The translations under genes were made by a program, and so were the position numbers. This document shows, in pieces, positions 6,618 to 7,511 of a stretch of 7,511 nt of DNA; position 1 is the stretch's first letter, and every line of letters begins with the position of its first letter. This DNA is from an uncultured Agathobaculum sp. Its GTDB lineage: Bacteria; Bacillota; Clostridia; Oscillospirales; Butyricicoccaceae. A model generated the notes under the pieces. The model ran no database searches. It worked only from the letters and a program-made list of their open reading frames with translations, and was not told the origin of the DNA. The stretch spans positions 1 through 7,511 of the forward strand of contig CALWJG010000072.1 in the NCBI GenBank assembly GCA_944380945.1, given 5' to 3'.

Positions 6618-7418
6618 ATGAAGGCAATTGTTTGTGTTAAGCAGGTTCCGGACACCTCCGGCAAGGTCGCAGTCAATCCCGACGGCACCCTGAACCGTGC
6701 TTCGATGGAAACCATCACCAACCCGGACGACCTCAACGCGGTTGAGGCTGCGCTGCAGCTCAAGGACGCGACCGGCTGCAAGGTCGTTGTCATCACCATG
6801 GGTCCCCCGCCGGCAGAGGGCATGCTCCGCGAGCTGCTCGCGCGCGGCGCGGACGAGGCTGTTCTGGTTTCCGGCCGTGAGTTCGGCGGCTCGGATACCT
6901 TCGCGACCTCCCAGATCCTCGCGGCGGCTGTCAAGAAGGTCGGCCTTGAGGACGACGATATCGTATTCTGCGGCCGTCAGGCGATCGACGGCGACACCGC
7001 GCAGGTCGGCTCCCAGATCGCGGAGAAGCTCGGCATCCCGCAGATCTCCTACGCGGCGGACGTCAAGAAGGAAGGCAACACCGTCACCGTCAAGCGCATG
7101 CTCGAGGACGGCTACATGACCATCCAGTGCAAGACCCCCTGCCTGCTGACCTGCATCAAGGAGCTCAATGCGCCCCGCTACATGTCGCTGGGCGGCATCA
7201 TGGACTGCTTCTCCAAGCCGGTCGAGGTTTATGACTACAACACCCTGAAGGACGATCCGCTGATCGATCCCACCACCATTGGCCTGAAGGGTTCTCCCAC
7301 CAACATCTTCAAGAGCTTCACGCCCCCGCAGAAGGGCAAGGGCCGCATGCTCGAGGGCGCTGACAAGGCGACCTGCACCGAGCTGGCCAATGAGCTGCTC
7401 AAGAAGCACATCATCTGA
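6618..7418 (+). CDS. etfB: Electron transfer flavoprotein beta subunit (bifurcating type)
   Basis: This 266-aa subunit passes electrons from NADH within the Bcd-EtfAB complex. In this family one branch goes to crotonyl-CoA via Bcd and the other to ferredoxin. The ETF beta fold is evident: MKAIVCVKQVPDT at the start (1-13), ITNPDDLNAVEAALQLKD (33-50), and the nucleotide/flavin-binding loop CGRQAIDGDTAQVGSQIAE (118-136). The C-terminal arm (about 195-266) reaches over the partner subunit. Linkage to bcd, and the NPDD and AIDGDTAQVG forms of the motifs, favour the FAD-carrying bifurcating group over the AMP-binding housekeeping ETF; this is inference by family. AGGAGG (6601-6606) lies 11 bases before the ATG. 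The gap to bcd is 21 bases and to etfA 21 bases, with no terminator or promoter between, so the genes are cotranscribed. Confidence 0.95.
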   Translation: MKAIVCVKQVPDTSGKVAVNPDGTLNRASMETITNPDDLNAVEAALQLKDATGCKVVVITMGPPPAEGMLRELLARGADEAVLVSGREFGGSDTFATSQILAAAVKKVGLEDDDIVFCGRQAIDGDTAQVGSQIAEKLGIPQISYAADVKKEGNTVTVKRMLEDGYMTIQCKTPCLLTCIKELNAPRYMSLGGIMDCFSKPVEVYDYNTLKDDPLIDPTTIGLKGSPTNIFKSFTPPQKGKGRMLEGADKATCTELANELLKKHII

Positions 7419-7439
7419 TCGAAAGGAGAATACGGAACA

Positions 7440-7511
7440 ATGGCTGATTTCAATAACACCAACCTCGCCGATTTCAGCGGCGTATGGGTATTCTGCGAGC
7501 AGCGCCAGGGC
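7440..7511 (+). CDS. etfA: Electron transfer flavoprotein alpha subunit, N-terminal fragment (cut by window end)
   Basis: Only the first 24 codons are present, beginning MADFNNTNLADFSGVWVFCE and continuing QRQG. VWVFCEQRQG matches the first beta-strand and loop of the EtfA N-terminal Rossmann-like domain, which normally reads VWVxxEQRDG. The sequence moves straight into this domain after about 13 residues, so there is no room for the N-terminal ferredoxin-like 4Fe-4S domain found in some clostridial EtfA. AAAGGAG (7422-7428) lies 11 bases before the ATG. The position directly after etfB supports the call. Confidence 0.88.
   Translation, partial: MADFNNTNLADFSGVWVFCEQRQG

Overview
The window is GC-rich, codon-dense bacterial DNA. 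It appears to come from an anaerobic, spore-forming, butyrate-producing Clostridia member of the high-GC gut type (Oscillospiraceae/Butyricicoccaceae-like). The basis is a bcd-etfB-etfA operon for electron-bifurcating butyryl-CoA formation, a SleC-like spore cortex-lytic gene set, and strong AGGAGG-type ribosome binding sites. The genus is an inference and cannot be fixed from this window.

Layout. Positions 1-231 (+) hold the 3' end of an unidentified gene with a purely acidic/alanine-rich tail. It converges on a three-gene minus-strand operon (2694 down to 293) across a perfect 12-bp hairpin that can terminate both. That operon encodes a transthyretin/carboxypeptidase-regulatory-like protein, a SpoIID/SleC-type lytic enzyme with three peptidoglycan-binding modules, and a small protein with two more. 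At 2695-2771 it diverges from a monocistronic UPF0303/HbpS-like gene (2772-3239, +). That gene converges on asnB (5110-3281, -) across a second TTCG-capped bidirectional terminator. asnB in turn diverges, across a 334-bp gap, from bcd (5445-6596), etfB (6618-7418) and the first 24 codons of etfA (7440 to the window end), all on +.

Function. The + strand genes at the right encode the Bcd-EtfAB complex that reduces crotonyl-CoA to butyryl-CoA with NADH while reducing ferredoxin. Their promoter is consensus (TTGACA-16 nt-TATAAT). A near-match to the clostridial Rex operator covers its -35 box, which suggests NADH/NAD+-responsive control. The minus-strand operon looks like the germination or sporulation cortex-lysis machinery. 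Its first two genes resemble the prepro-region and the enzyme part of one SleC polypeptide. They are in the same reading frame, separated by one TGA codon and one GCC codon, with a ribosome binding site placed to restart translation. That split and the Rex-like site are the two most interesting observations.
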